Shown in pieces: positions 47,385 to 55,899 of a DNA stretch of 64,000 bases. A model generated the notes under the pieces. It had not been told where the DNA came from. It saw only the letters and a list, made by a program, of their open reading frames with translations, and searched no databases. The stretch's first letter is position 1. Every line of letters starts with the position of its first letter. Made by a program: the position numbers and the translations under genes. This stretch comes from Ancylobacter sp. WKF20 (GTDB taxonomy: Bacteria; Pseudomonadota; Alphaproteobacteria; Rhizobiales; Xanthobacteraceae), in the NCBI RefSeq assembly GCF_029760895.1, contig NZ_CP121679.1, forward strand, positions 4,012,001-4,076,000. The letters run 5' to 3'.

Positions 47385-48230
47385 ATGAAGCTCGTTCGCT
47401 ACGGTGAGGTCGGCCGGGAAAAGCCGGGCCTGGTGGATGGCGCCGGCGTGCTGCGCGATCTCTCCGACTACATTGCCGACATCACCGGCGAGGCGCTGCT
47501 GCCGGAGAGCCTCGCCCGCCTTGCCGCGCTCGATCCGGCCGAATTGCCGGCGGTGGAGGGCTCCCCGCGCCTTGGGGCGCCGGTGGGCGGCATCGGCAAG
47601 TTCGTCTGCGTCGGCCTCAATTATTCCGACCATGCCGAGGAGGCCGGCATGCCCATCCCCACCGAGCCGGTGCTGTTCATGAAGCCGACGAGCTGCATCG
47701 TCGGGCCGAATGACGATGTGGAAATCCCGCGCGGCTCGGAAAAGACCGACTGGGAGGTCGAGCTCGGCATCATCATCGGCAAGCCCGCAAAATATGTGGC
47801 GGTCGAGGACGCCTATGCCCATGTCGCCGGCTACTGCATCGTCAATGACGTCTCCGAGCGCGCCTTCCAGCTGGAGCGCGGCGGGCAGTGGGACAAGGGC
47901 AAGGGCTGTGACACTTTCGGACCTATCGGCCCATGGCTGGTCACGACCGACGAGATCCCCGACCCGCACGTGCTCGATATGTGGCTGGAGGTGGACGGCA
48001 GGCGCTTCCAGAGCGGCTCGACGCGCACGATGATCTTCAGCGTGCCGTTCATCGTCTCCTATATCAGCCAGTTCATGAGCCTCCAGCCGGGCGACATCAT
48101 CACCACCGGCACGCCGCCGGGTGTCGGGCTCGGCCACAAGCCGCCGGTCTATCTCAAGGCCGGACAGACCATGCACCTGTTCATTGCCGGCCTTGGCGAG
48201 CAGCGCCAGCGGGCGGTGCCGGCGCGCTGA
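47385..48230 (+). CDS. Fumarylacetoacetate hydrolase family protein
   Basis: 281 residues. FAH-fold enzymes cleave or hydrate 2-oxo acids using a divalent metal. The metal site is visible as DWEVELGIIIGK with an upstream Glu, and the family core is KFVCVGLNYSDHAEE, FMKPTSCIVGPNDDV, GYCIVNDVSERAFQ and GDIITTGTPPGVGLG. Members with this sequence style include ureidoglycolate lyase and 2,4-diketo-3-deoxy-L-fuconate hydrolase; I cannot tell which reaction applies. ATG 47385 with AAGGAG at 47371-47376 gives the normal length. It has no operon partner. Confidence 0.85.
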   Translation: MKLVRYGEVGREKPGLVDGAGVLRDLSDYIADITGEALLPESLARLAALDPAELPAVEGSPRLGAPVGGIGKFVCVGLNYSDHAEEAGMPIPTEPVLFMKPTSCIVGPNDDVEIPRGSEKTDWEVELGIIIGKPAKYVAVEDAYAHVAGYCIVNDVSERAFQLERGGQWDKGKGCDTFGPIGPWLVTTDEIPDPHVLDMWLEVDGRRFQSGSTRTMIFSVPFIVSYISQFMSLQPGDIITTGTPPGVGLGHKPPVYLKAGQTMHLFIAGLGEQRQRAVPAR

Positions 48231-48238
48231 ACGCTCGC

Positions 48239-48697
48239 TCACGCGGCGGCCGGCCTCAGGCCGAGCCGCGGGGCGAGGAGATGGTCGAGCGAAAACCGGC
48301 CCGGCCCATAAGCGAGGATGATGAGCAGGCAGGCGGCCCAGGTGCCGTGGGTCGGCCAGGCGCCGGGATAGACGAGGAGCTGGATCACCAGCGTCATGCC
48401 GAGCAGCGCCAGGGCTGAGAGCCGGCTGGCGAGGCCGAGTACCAGCAGCACCGGGAACAGGTGCTCGGCCAGCGCCGCGAGATGCGCGGCGATGACGGGG
48501 CTGACGAGGGGGAGCTGGTACTCGGTCTCGAACAGGAAGACCGCGCTGTCGGTCACCATGAAGCCGTCCACCTTGGTCTGGCCGGACTGCCAGAACACGC
48601 CGGCGATGGAGAGCCGGGCGATGAGCGCGATGAGATCATCAGGGATTCGCCCGGCGAGGGCGCGGCCGGTCAGGAGCAGGCGGGCAATCTCAGTCAT
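48239..48697 (-). CDS. DoxX-family membrane protein of the bufferin operon
   Basis: 152 residues with four predicted helices (about 22-42, 65-88, 90-110 and 115-135). DoxX/DoxD-like proteins are the usual fourth gene of bufferin (and HvfABCD) operons, where they may handle electron transfer or thiol chemistry; the role is not settled. Its start overlaps the bufC stop by 8 bases and a GGAG lies upstream. The presence of DoxX strengthens the assignment of this cluster as a bufferin operon. Confidence 0.82.
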   Translation of the reverse strand: MTEIARLLLTGRALAGRIPDDLIALIARLSIAGVFWQSGQTKVDGFMVTDSAVFLFETEYQLPLVSPVIAAHLAALAEHLFPVLLVLGLASRLSALALLGMTLVIQLLVYPGAWPTHGTWAACLLIILAYGPGRFSLDHLLAPRLGLRPAAA

Positions 48698-49460
48698 GGG
48701 ACGCTCCGGTGAAAGCCCCGCTGGCGAGGGTGAGCGCGAGCGTGGCGGACAGATCAAAAGCGGCGGTGGCCTGCGCTCCCAGCGCGACAGCGTCCGAGAG
48801 CGTGAGGCCCTCAGTCAGCGCGGCGATGAAGGCGCTAGCGCCTGCCGGCAGGCGGTGGATCTCGACGGTGAGATGGGGGCGGGTGACGAGCGCGTCCTCG
48901 CCCTGCCAATGCTCGATCGGGGCGGGCGTGATCTCCCCGGCATTCATCGCCCAGATCGTCACCACCGGATGGTGGGAGCGCAGAAGGGCGAGTGCGGGGT
49001 GCGGGGTGAAGCGCAGCCCCGCCACCTGCTCCGGCGCCAGCCCGGCAAGCATCGCCGGATCGAGCGGGGCGGCGTCGGCGGCGTGGTAAGCGCGGCTACG
49101 GGCCTCTTCCAGCCGGGCGACATCCGGCAGATAGGGCAGGCTCTCCGCCGGCTCGAAACCGTTGAGAAAATCCGCGAACTCACCGCCATAGGTCATCATC
49201 AGCGGCGAGCGCGGGGGATGGGCGCCGACATAGAGCCGGGCGAGGGCGGCGAAGAAATCGTCGCCGACAATGGCTTTCACCGCCGGATAGCGGGCGCCGA
49301 GCGCCTCCATCAGGCTGACGGTGACATTGTTGCGGTAGACCGCGAAGCGCCGCGCAGGCGTGCCGCCATGCCACGCGGCCAGGCCGTCGGGCACTGGCTG
49401 CGCCGGGTCGGCGAGGGCGGCGGCAAAGGCGGTCTGCGTCGCGGCGGGGTCGAGGTTCAT
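48690..49460 (-). CDS. bufC: BufC-like partner protein (DUF2063)
   Basis: 256 residues of the DUF2063/HvfC family, starting MNLDPAATQTAFAAALADP and containing RRFAVYRNNVTVSLMEALGARYPAV and DVARLEEARSRAYHAADA, both hallmarks of the family. BufC acts with the oxidase BufB in maturing the bufferin precursor, probably by guiding it. The gene begins 7 bases after bufB and overlaps the DoxX gene. The old label 'putative DNA-binding domain' for this family has no support here. Confidence 0.87.
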   Translation of the reverse strand: MNLDPAATQTAFAAALADPAQPVPDGLAAWHGGTPARRFAVYRNNVTVSLMEALGARYPAVKAIVGDDFFAALARLYVGAHPPRSPLMMTYGGEFADFLNGFEPAESLPYLPDVARLEEARSRAYHAADAAPLDPAMLAGLAPEQVAGLRFTPHPALALLRSHHPVVTIWAMNAGEITPAPIEHWQGEDALVTRPHLTVEIHRLPAGASAFIAALTEGLTLSDAVALGAQATAAFDLSATLALTLASGAFTGASHD

Positions 49461-49467
49461 GGCCGCC

Positions 49468-50319
49468 TCACGCCGCCTGCCGCCGGGTTCGCGCGAGCAG
49501 GGCGTCTGCCGCTTCCGCTTCGGCCCGCAGTACCGGCCAGTCCGGCACGTCATTGTCCCATTCGATGAGGGTGGCGATGGGGCCGGTGCGGGCGATCACC
49601 TCGGCATAGAGCGCCCAGACCTCGTCCGTCACCGGTGTATCATGGCTGTCGATCAAGAGCGGCGCGCCATGGTCGTCCACCGTCGCGGCATGGCCGCTGA
49701 GATGGATCTCGCGCACCTCGGCCAGTGGAAAGCGCGCGAGATAAGCGCGCGGGTCGAGATGATGGTTGGTGGCGGCGACAAGCACATTGTTCACGTCGAG
49801 CAGCAGCCCGCAGCCGGTGCGCCGCGCGAGCTGAGCGAGGAAATCGGTCTCCTCGATGGTGCTGGCGGCGAAGCTCACATAGGTCGCCGGGTTCTCCAGC
49901 AGCATGGGGCGGCCGAGCGTTTCCTGCACGAGGTCGATGTGATCGGCGACGCGTTCCAGAGTCTCGCGCGTATAGGGCAGAGGCAGCAGGTCGTTGAGGA
50001 ACACGCTGTCATGGCTCGACCAGGCGAGATGCTCGGAAAAGCTCTCGGGCTCGTAGCGGGCGCACAGCGTGCGCAGCCGGCTAAGATGATCCCGGTCCAA
50101 CGGCTGCATCGAGCCGATGGAGAGGCCCACGCCGTGGATCGACAGGGCGTAATCGGCCCTGAGGCGTGTGAGCTGGGCGTGGGGCGGGCCGCCCGCGCCC
50201 ATGTAATTCTCCGCATGAACCTCGAAGAAGCCGAGTGGCTGGCGCTCGGCAGTGATGGCGGCGAAGTGCTCCGGCTTGAAGCCGACGCCGGGACGCGGGG
50301 GAAGGATGCTCGGGATCAT
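49468..50319 (-). CDS. bufB: BufB-like multinuclear non-haem iron oxidase (DUF692/MNIO)
   Basis: 283 residues with a TIM-barrel MNIO fold. Candidate iron ligands appear in [62 protein letters not shown] and LIEWDND. In Caulobacter, BufB converts the two central cysteines of the bufferin precursor into 5-thiooxazoles that bind copper. It is separated from bufA by a strong stem-loop, and directly followed by bufC. Assignment rests on the operon as well as the sequence. Confidence 0.9.
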   Translation of the reverse strand: MIPSILPPRPGVGFKPEHFAAITAERQPLGFFEVHAENYMGAGGPPHAQLTRLRADYALSIHGVGLSIGSMQPLDRDHLSRLRTLCARYEPESFSEHLAWSSHDSVFLNDLLPLPYTRETLERVADHIDLVQETLGRPMLLENPATYVSFAASTIEETDFLAQLARRTGCGLLLDVNNVLVAATNHHLDPRAYLARFPLAEVREIHLSGHAATVDDHGAPLLIDSHDTPVTDEVWALYAEVIARTGPIATLIEWDNDVPDWPVLRAEAEAADALLARTRRQAA

Positions 50320-50345
50320 GGCGGTTCGCTCGCGTGAGTGGGACG

Positions 50346-50382
50346 CGGCGCGGCATTGTCGCCACTGGACAAGGCCGCGCCG
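50346..50382 (-). promoter_or_regulatory. Stem-loop between bufA and bufB
   Basis: Nine-base arms CGGCGCGGC (50346-50354) and GCCGCGCCG (50374-50382), extended inward by a TTGTC/GACAA pairing past a single unpaired base. No T-tract. It may stabilise the bufA message or reduce read-through so that far more precursor than enzyme is made. Confidence 0.55.
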
Positions 50383-50412
50383 CCGGGTGTGCGGGCTGAG
50401 CGGGGCGCGACC

Positions 50413-50694
50413 TCAGGTCGGGGCCGGGCCGGCCGTCAGCGAACCCATGCCGTTCGGGGTCTTCATGGTCGTGCAGGTGCCGGCGGGAACCAGCTTCCAG
50501 GCGTTCTTCTGGTAGTCGACCTTGGAGGTGCCGGCGCAGGTGGTGCCGGGGCCGGCGGCGCAGTCATTCTGCCCCTTCAGGGCGACGCCGAAGCACTTTT
50601 CCTTGTCGGCGGCATGGGCGGCGGGCGCGGCAAGGGTGGCGATGGCGGTGGCGAGCGAACCCGCCAGCGCCAGGGTGGCGACGCTGTTCTTCAT
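50413..50694 (-). CDS. bufA1: Bufferin precursor (BufA1-type, DUF2282), copper-binding RiPP
   Basis: 93 residues with a signal peptide (core about 5-22, then AAHAADKEK) and four cysteines: Cys34, Cys45, Cys53 and Cys74, in the typical setting [30 protein letters not shown] and WKLVPAGTC. In the characterised Caulobacter bufferin the two central cysteines become copper-binding thiooxazoles and the outer two form a disulphide. The product should act in the periplasm as a copper buffer. ATG 50694 follows an ECF-type promoter by about 36 bases. Confidence 0.9.
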   Translation of the reverse strand: MKNSVATLALAGSLATAIATLAAPAAHAADKEKCFGVALKGQNDCAAGPGTTCAGTSKVDYQKNAWKLVPAGTCTTMKTPNGMGSLTAGPAPT

Positions 50695-50739
50695 GGGATG
50701 ATCTCCGTTGGGATCGGCCATGGCGGGCCGACACCACAG

Positions 50740-50767
50740 CTACGCGGGCCCCCCATCCGTCGTTACA
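50740..50767 (-). promoter_or_regulatory. ECF-type promoter of the bufferin operon
   Basis: Minus strand: TGTAAC (50767-50762), 17-base spacer, CGTAG (50744-50740). It predicts transcription from about 50730, 36 bases before bufA. The motif pair matches the one at 50865-50892 in sequence and spacing. Confidence 0.65.
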
Positions 50768-50864
50768 CTGGCACCGCGAATCTTTTTTCAGCGCGTGGGA
50801 TCGGGCGCCCTGCCGGCTCCTGCCGGGAGCCCGCGGCCTCGGCTCCACATAAAGTTCATGGGCC

Positions 50865-50892
50865 TGTAACAATGTGCCGCCCGCCCGCGTAA
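50865..50892 (+). promoter_or_regulatory. ECF-type promoter upstream of the sigma factor gene
   Basis: TGTAAC (50865-50870), 17-base spacer, CGTAA (50888-50892): the same architecture as the bufferin promoter on the other strand. It suggests autoregulation by the encoded sigma factor. The start site would fall near 50900, so either the mRNA is nearly leaderless for GTG 50903 or translation starts at ATG 50942. Confidence 0.55.
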
Positions 50893-50902
50893 TGGGGATG
50901 AC

Positions 50903-51460
50903 GTGACGCAAGCGAGCCGGGAAGCGGAGTGGGCCGAATGGATGCGCCGGGCAAACGCCGGTGACAGCCACGCCTATCGCTGTTTCCTCGCAGCGGTGAC
51001 GCCGCATCTGCGCGCCATTGCCCGCCGCCGCTGCCGGGCGTTCGGCGCCTCGGAGAGTGACGTCGAGGATGTCGTGCAGGAGGTGCTGCTGGCGGTGCAC
51101 CTCAAGCGCGGGACGTGGGATCCCGCGCGCCCGATCGGGCCGTGGCTCTCGACCATCGTGCGCAACAAGCTGATCGACAGCCTGCGGCGGCGCGGCCGGG
51201 AGGCGACGACGCCGATCGATGACGTCATGGAGATATTGGAAGCCGAGCCGGCCGCCGATCCCGGCGACCGGATCGACGTGGAACAGCTGCTGGAGCAGCT
51301 CAAGGATCCGCAGCGCGACATCGTGCGCTCCATCTCGCTCAAGGGCGAGGGGGTGCGCGAGACGGCGGCGCGGTTGCAGATGAGCGAGGGCGCCGTGCGC
51401 GTGGCGCTGCACCGCGCCTTGAAGACGCTGGCGCGGCTTTACCGGAGTGAGGAAGCGTGA
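50903..51460 (+). CDS. sigF: ECF RNA polymerase sigma factor (SigF-like)
   Basis: 185 residues. Region 2 (about 17-85) contains SDVEDVVQEVLLAVHLKR and WLSTIVRNKLIDSLRRRGR; region 4 (about 125-180) contains ETAARLQMSEGAVRVALHRALKTL. It is coupled (GTGA overlap) to an NrsF-type anti-sigma gene and diverges from the bufferin operon, the arrangement expected for Caulobacter-type SigF control of bufferin genes. Start ambiguous: GTG 50903 (GGGG at 50894-50897) or ATG 50942, which fits the promoter position better and gives 172 residues. Confidence 0.88.
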   Translation: MTQASREAEWAEWMRRANAGDSHAYRCFLAAVTPHLRAIARRRCRAFGASESDVEDVVQEVLLAVHLKRGTWDPARPIGPWLSTIVRNKLIDSLRRRGREATTPIDDVMEILEAEPAADPGDRIDVEQLLEQLKDPQRDIVRSISLKGEGVRETAARLQMSEGAVRVALHRALKTLARLYRSEEA

Positions 51461-52092
51461 AAACCGACGAGCTGATCAGCCTGCTGGCGCAGGATGCCCC
51501 GGTGAGGGGACGCCTCGGCGCGGTCCTCGCGCTCGCCCTCGCAGGCGGGGCGGCGGCGGCGCTGGCGCTTCTGGGAGGGACGATCGGGCTACGGCCGGAC
51601 CTTGCCAGTGCGCTGGAGACCAGCCGTGTCCTGTTCAAGATCAGCTTCACGCTGCTGCTCGCGGTTCTCGCGGGCTGGGTATTGTTCCGTGTCGGGCGGC
51701 CGGGCCTGAAGCTGCGCCCGCGCCTGCGGCTTCTGTTTCTGCCGCTCGGCCTGCTGCTTCTGGCCGTGTCGGCCGAGCTCGTGGCGTTACCCCGCGCGCG
51801 CTGGATGGAGGGCTTGGAAGGGCTGCACGCCAGTTTCTGCCTTGTCTTCATCCCGCTCGTATCGGTCGCGCCTCTGGTCGCGATCCTCTGGGCGCTGCGG
51901 GCCTCCGCGCCGTCCGATCCCGGCTTTGCCGGCGCGGCGGCCGGGCTGGCGGCGGGTGCCATCGGTGCGGCGGTCTATGCGCTGCATTGCCCGGATGACA
52001 GCCCGCTTTTCGTCGCCACTTGGTACAGCCTCGCCATCCTGATCGTCAGCGCCGCCGGCTATGTGGCCGGCCGTCGCCTGCTGCGCTGGTAG
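51457..52092 (+). CDS. nrsF: NrsF-type membrane anti-sigma factor (DUF1109)
   Basis: 211 residues with six predicted helices (about 22-42, 57-78, 91-110, 128-148, 158-176 and 187-204). Two cysteines, Cys128 and Cys178, sit near the ends of helix 4 and helix 5; Caulobacter NrsF has two such conserved cysteines needed for responding to heavy metals. It likely holds the sigma factor at the membrane until metal stress releases it. Start GTG 51457 overlaps the sigma factor stop. Confidence 0.88.
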   Translation: MKTDELISLLAQDAPVRGRLGAVLALALAGGAAAALALLGGTIGLRPDLASALETSRVLFKISFTLLLAVLAGWVLFRVGRPGLKLRPRLRLLFLPLGLLLLAVSAELVALPRARWMEGLEGLHASFCLVFIPLVSVAPLVAILWALRASAPSDPGFAGAAAGLAAGAIGAAVYALHCPDDSPLFVATWYSLAILIVSAAGYVAGRRLLRW

Positions 52093-52098
52093 ACGCAG

Positions 52099-52125
52099 AA
52101 AGGCCGGCCCCAGGGGCCGGCCTTT
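52099..52125. terminator. Bidirectional terminator after nrsF
   Basis: Symmetric AAAGGCCGGCC (52099-52109) and GGCCGGCCTTT (52115-52125) with a 5-base loop. It lies 6 bases past the nrsF stop and 20 bases past the hydrolase stop on the other strand, so it may serve both. Confidence 0.65.
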
Positions 52126-52145
52126 CGTCATCGCGGGGGCGGGGG

Positions 52146-53138
52146 TCAGCCCTTGATGAAGGCGAGGATGTCCGGGTTGACGACATCGGCATGGGTTGTG
52201 AGCATGCCGTGCGGGAAGCCCGGATAGATCTTGAGCGTCGGGTTCGGCAGCAGCTTCGCCTGCAGTTCGGCGGCCTCCTTGTAGGGCACGATCTGGTCGT
52301 CATCGCCCTGCAGCACGAGGGTCGGCACGGTCATCGCCTTGAGGTCGGCCGTCTGGTCGGTCTCGGAGAAGGCCTTGATGCCATCGTAATGCGCCTTGGC
52401 GGCGCCCATCATGCCCTGGCGCCACCAATTATTGATCACGCCCTGCGAGACCTTCGCGCCTTCGCGGTTGAAGCCGTAGAACGGCCCGGCGGCGACATCG
52501 AGGAAGAACTGCGCGCGGTTGGCGGCGAGCGCGGCGCGGAAGCCGTCGAACACCTCGATCGGCAGGCCACCCGGATAGGCCTCGGTCTTCAGCATGATCG
52601 GCGGCACGGCGGCGACCAGCACAGCCTTGGCGACGCGGCCCTGCGGAATGCCGTACTTCGCCACATAGCGCGCGACCTGCCCGCCGCCGGTGGAATGGCC
52701 GATATGGACGGCGTTCTTCAGGTCGAGATGCTCGACCACGGCCGAGACGTCGGCGGCGTAGTGGTCCATGTCATGACCGTCGCTGACCTGCGACGAGCGG
52801 CCATGGCCGCGGCGGTCGCTGGCGACCACGCGGTAGCCATTGGCCAGGAAGAACATCATCTGCGTGTCCCAGTCGTCCGCCGAGAGCGGCCAGCCGTGGT
52901 GGAAGACGATGGGCTGGGCGTTCTTCGGACCCCAGTCCTTGTAGAAGATTTCGACGCCGTCCTTGGTGGTGACGTAACCCATGGTCGTGGTCCTTTCAGC
53001 GGAAGAGGAAGAGGTGGACGCCGTGGTGGCGGCGAAGGCCGGCAGGCTCGGCAGGGCCGCAAGGGCGGCGGCGCTGGCACCGAGCGCGAGAACGTCGCGG
53101 CGGGAGGCGGCGGGCAGGGCAAGGTGCGGATCGGTCAC
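52146..53138 (-). CDS. Alpha/beta hydrolase, chloroperoxidase-like, Tat-exported
   Basis: 330 residues. The N-terminus has a twin-arginine signal (SRRDVLALGASAAALAALP, about 12-30) and a serine/threonine linker. The mature domain from about residue 53 (MGYVTTKDGVEIFYKDWGP) is an alpha/beta hydrolase of the non-haem chloroperoxidase type: VFHHGWPLSADDW, nucleophile Ser in GHSTGGGQ, and the acid and His in LQGDDDQIVP and GFPHGML. Members usually act as esterases or perhydrolases, and most lack a signal, so export is notable. GTG 53138 has GGGAG seven bases upstream. An AraC gene lies upstream. Confidence 0.83.
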   Translation of the reverse strand: MTDPHLALPAASRRDVLALGASAAALAALPSLPAFAATTASTSSSSAERTTTMGYVTTKDGVEIFYKDWGPKNAQPIVFHHGWPLSADDWDTQMMFFLANGYRVVASDRRGHGRSSQVSDGHDMDHYAADVSAVVEHLDLKNAVHIGHSTGGGQVARYVAKYGIPQGRVAKAVLVAAVPPIMLKTEAYPGGLPIEVFDGFRAALAANRAQFFLDVAAGPFYGFNREGAKVSQGVINNWWRQGMMGAAKAHYDGIKAFSETDQTADLKAMTVPTLVLQGDDDQIVPYKEAAELQAKLLPNPTLKIYPGFPHGMLTTHADVVNPDILAFIKG

Positions 53139-53255
53139 GGTTCGGCTCCCGGTGCGGGTCTGTGGAAGAGGTCGCGGAACGGGCCGGGTGATGGGACGCC
53201 AAGGTAGGGCGCGGGCCGCGGCCGGCAATCCGGCGAAAGGTGCGGCGGCGGTACA

Positions 53256-53282
53256 CCTGAGGATGAGGATACCATCCTCAGG
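53256..53282. promoter_or_regulatory. 10-bp inverted repeat between AraC gene and hydrolase
   Basis: Perfect arms CCTGAGGATG (53256-53265) and CATCCTCAGG (53273-53282), 7-base spacer, 12 bases past the AraC stop and 118 bases before the hydrolase start. It may be the AraC terminator or an operator for the hydrolase. The ATACC/GGTAT pair overlapping it recurs upstream of the AraC/EmrB gap (54229-54240). Confidence 0.45.
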
Positions 53283-53294
53283 TATGAGGCCGGT

Positions 53295-54119
53295 TCAGCC
53301 GCGGCCGCGATTGGCCGCGCGCCACTGATAGGGCGTATCGCCGACGAAACGGCGGAACACGGTGGTGAAGTGCGCCTGCGTCTGGAAGCCGACCGCCAGG
53401 GCGATCTCCACCAGCGGGTCGCGGGTCTCCACCAGCATCTGCTGGGCGCGCTCGATGCGCTGGCGCAGCAGATATTCATGCGGGCGCAGCCCGGTCAGCA
53501 CACGGAATTGGGCGGCGAAATGCATCCGGCTGAGCCCGGCGGCGTTGGCCATGTCGGCCAGCGTGATGCTCGTGCCCAGATGCTCCTCGACATAGGCGGC
53601 CACCCGCTTGAAACGCCATTTCGGCAGGCCGGATTTCGGCCGGCGCGGTTCGCGGATGGGGGCCTCGGCGTCGACCTGCGGCTCGGGGGCGACGAAGAGG
53701 GGGGCGCCCGACAGGTCTTCGGCATCGCTGCCCGCGAGGCGGGCGACGATGGCTAGGCGCAGCGCATCGGCGTAGAGCCCGCCGAAGCCGCCGGCGGATG
53801 CGGCCGGATCGCTCCCGATCTCGTCCAGCGCGCGGGACAGACGGCGCACCACCGGGTCGCTGGCGCTTGCCAGTCCGGCGCGCTCGCCGTCGGTGAACAG
53901 GCCGAGATAGCGGTCGAAGGCGGCCGGCGGCACTTCGAGGCGGAGCCTGGCGTCATCCGCCGGCTCGCGCCGGGCGCCGGGCGTGGAGATCGCCACCACG
54001 ACGCCCATATGGCCGAGCTCGACCGACAGGCGATCGCGGCCGGGACGCGCGGCTGCGTGGGACGGATAGGTGGCGAGAGGCAGCGGCGCGGGCGGCGGGG
54101 GCGCGACGTGGAGTGACAT
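53295..54119 (-). CDS. AraC-family transcriptional regulator
   Basis: 274 residues. The C-terminal 100 residues are a double helix-turn-helix AraC domain (HLGTSITLADMANAAGLSRMHF and ALAVGFQTQAHFTTVFRRFVGDTPYQWR). The N-terminal part (about 30-150) is unlike the AraC sugar-binding cupin and shows no clear ligand motif; relatives are found beside hydrolase or efflux genes. ATG 54119 has AAGGAG upstream. It lies between the hydrolase and an EmrAB-type pump on the same strand and could regulate either. Confidence 0.85.
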   Translation of the reverse strand: MSLHVAPPPPAPLPLATYPSHAAARPGRDRLSVELGHMGVVVAISTPGARREPADDARLRLEVPPAAFDRYLGLFTDGERAGLASASDPVVRRLSRALDEIGSDPAASAGGFGGLYADALRLAIVARLAGSDAEDLSGAPLFVAPEPQVDAEAPIREPRRPKSGLPKWRFKRVAAYVEEHLGTSITLADMANAAGLSRMHFAAQFRVLTGLRPHEYLLRQRIERAQQMLVETRDPLVEIALAVGFQTQAHFTTVFRRFVGDTPYQWRAANRGRG

Positions 54120-54264
54120 GGCGGGAACTCCTTGATCCTCATGCGGTGTGATCAGAGAGTATTTCCCGGGGCCAGAAGCTCCATTCTACGGTGGGTTCCG
54201 CCGCCTATATGATGAGTGTGACGTACAGATACCTTGGTATGAAAAAAGGTATTCAGTTACTTAT

Positions 54265-55899
54265 TCAGCGCGGAGTCAGCGGCCCTTTGGGTGCCGCGCC
54301 CATGAAGGCGACGACCAGCAGGCCGGCCAGCGCCGCCCAATAACTGACGCGGAATCCGTCGATATAGGCGAGCACATTGGCCTCGCGCGCCACCAGTTGG
54401 GCGAGTGTGCCGATGCCGCGCGCGGTGGCGAGCTGGCTCGACCCGCCCGCGCCGCTGAAGCTGCCGGCGAGCCCCTGCACTGCCCCGTCCACCGTCCCGC
54501 TCGACGCCGAGACGTGGAGGCCGAGGAGATAGGAGTGCAGCTGCTCGCGCTGGCGCAGCAGCGTCGCCATCAGGCTCAGCCCCATCTCCGCCCCGCCGAG
54601 CCGGAGCACCTGCACATGGGCGGCGACCGAGGTGGAGAGCTTCGGGTCGGAATTGGCGAGGATGTAGACGACGGCGGCGAGGAAGGTGAAGGCCTGCCCG
54701 ACGGACTGGATCAGCAGGATGGGCAGGAAGGTCCAGGGCGACCATTCATGGGTGATCGTCGTGCCCAGCTCGCCCGCCACCGCGAAGGCGGCGAAGCCGA
54801 TGAGGAGGCTGAGGCGGGCGTCGAACCGCCTGATCGCCATTACCGCCACCGGCATGAGCAGGACCAGCGGCACCGCCGTGCCCAACACCAGCGGTCTGCC
54901 GATCTCCTCCGGCCGCAACCCGGCGACCGCCACGAGGAAGTTCGGCACCAGATAGCTGTTGGAGATGCTGGCGACGTCGAAGCAGAGGATGGCGAGGAAG
55001 GCCAGCAGCACGTTGCGGCTGGCGATCACCGTGTGGCTGGCCCAGGGATTGGCCACCAGCTGCTCATTGATGAAAAAGCCGATGACCAGCGCGGCGCCCG
55101 CCGCCAGCAGCGTCAGGATGAGGCCCGATTGCAGCCAGTCGAGCCGGTTACCCTGGTCGAGGGCGATATAGATCAGCGCCCAGCCGGTGCCGAGCAGCGC
55201 CATGCCGCCCCAGTCCGCCCGCTCCAGCAGGCCGATGTCGATGCGGGCCGGCGGCGTCCCCGCACGGATCAGCAGGCCGATGAGCGGGGCGAGGATCACG
55301 TCCTGCCAGTACACCCACTGCCAGCCGAGATGCTCGACATAGAACCCGACCAGGGCGACGCCCACGCTCTGCGAGAAGGCGAGGCGGAAGCAGTAGATGG
55401 CGATGGCCGGCACCCACCAGCTGATCGGCAGCCGGCGGAAGATGATCATGATGGTGGCGGGTATGAACACGCCGAGCAGCAGCCCGCGCAGCGCATGCAG
55501 CACGACCAGCATCTCGAAGCCCTGCGCCGACGGGATGATCAAGCAAAGCAGCGCATAGGCGAGGCTCGGCCAGAACAGCACGCGCCCGACGCCGAAGGTG
55601 GCGGCGAGCCAGGGCACAGCGGGCGCGATGAAGATTTGCGGCGCGGTGGCAACCGTGCTCAGCCAGGCGCCCTGGTCGAAGCTCAGCTCGAAGGCGCCGC
55701 GCAGATCCGGCAGGCCGATGGAAAAGAGCCGCGTGTCGAAGCCGACGATGAAGGAGCCGAGCAGCACCGCCGCCGCCGCCAGCACCGGCTGGATCAGCGG
55801 CTTGGCGTCAGGGGACAGCAAGGGGCCGCTGATGATCAGCCCGGTGCGGCCGGTGAGCCGCCCCCACAGCACGGTCAAGGGGCGAGCGGCGGCGCTCAT
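54265..55899 (-). CDS. emrB: EmrB-type MFS drug exporter (14 helices)
   Basis: 544 residues with about 14 transmembrane segments, DHA2 family. Early motifs LGSFIVGFDTRLFSIGLPDLRGAF and DQGAWLSTVATAPQIFIAPAVPWLA fit EmrB/FarB-like exporters. It should use proton exchange to move hydrophobic drugs or fatty acids into the tunnel formed by EmrA and an outer-membrane factor. The start overlaps the emrA stop by four bases (ATGA). The 145-base gap downstream, before the AraC gene, is AT-rich near 54230-54260. Confidence 0.87.
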   Translation of the reverse strand: MSAAARPLTVLWGRLTGRTGLIISGPLLSPDAKPLIQPVLAAAAVLLGSFIVGFDTRLFSIGLPDLRGAFELSFDQGAWLSTVATAPQIFIAPAVPWLAATFGVGRVLFWPSLAYALLCLIIPSAQGFEMLVVLHALRGLLLGVFIPATIMIIFRRLPISWWVPAIAIYCFRLAFSQSVGVALVGFYVEHLGWQWVYWQDVILAPLIGLLIRAGTPPARIDIGLLERADWGGMALLGTGWALIYIALDQGNRLDWLQSGLILTLLAAGAALVIGFFINEQLVANPWASHTVIASRNVLLAFLAILCFDVASISNSYLVPNFLVAVAGLRPEEIGRPLVLGTAVPLVLLMPVAVMAIRRFDARLSLLIGFAAFAVAGELGTTITHEWSPWTFLPILLIQSVGQAFTFLAAVVYILANSDPKLSTSVAAHVQVLRLGGAEMGLSLMATLLRQREQLHSYLLGLHVSASSGTVDGAVQGLAGSFSGAGGSSQLATARGIGTLAQLVAREANVLAYIDGFRVSYWAALAGLLVVAFMGAAPKGPLTPR

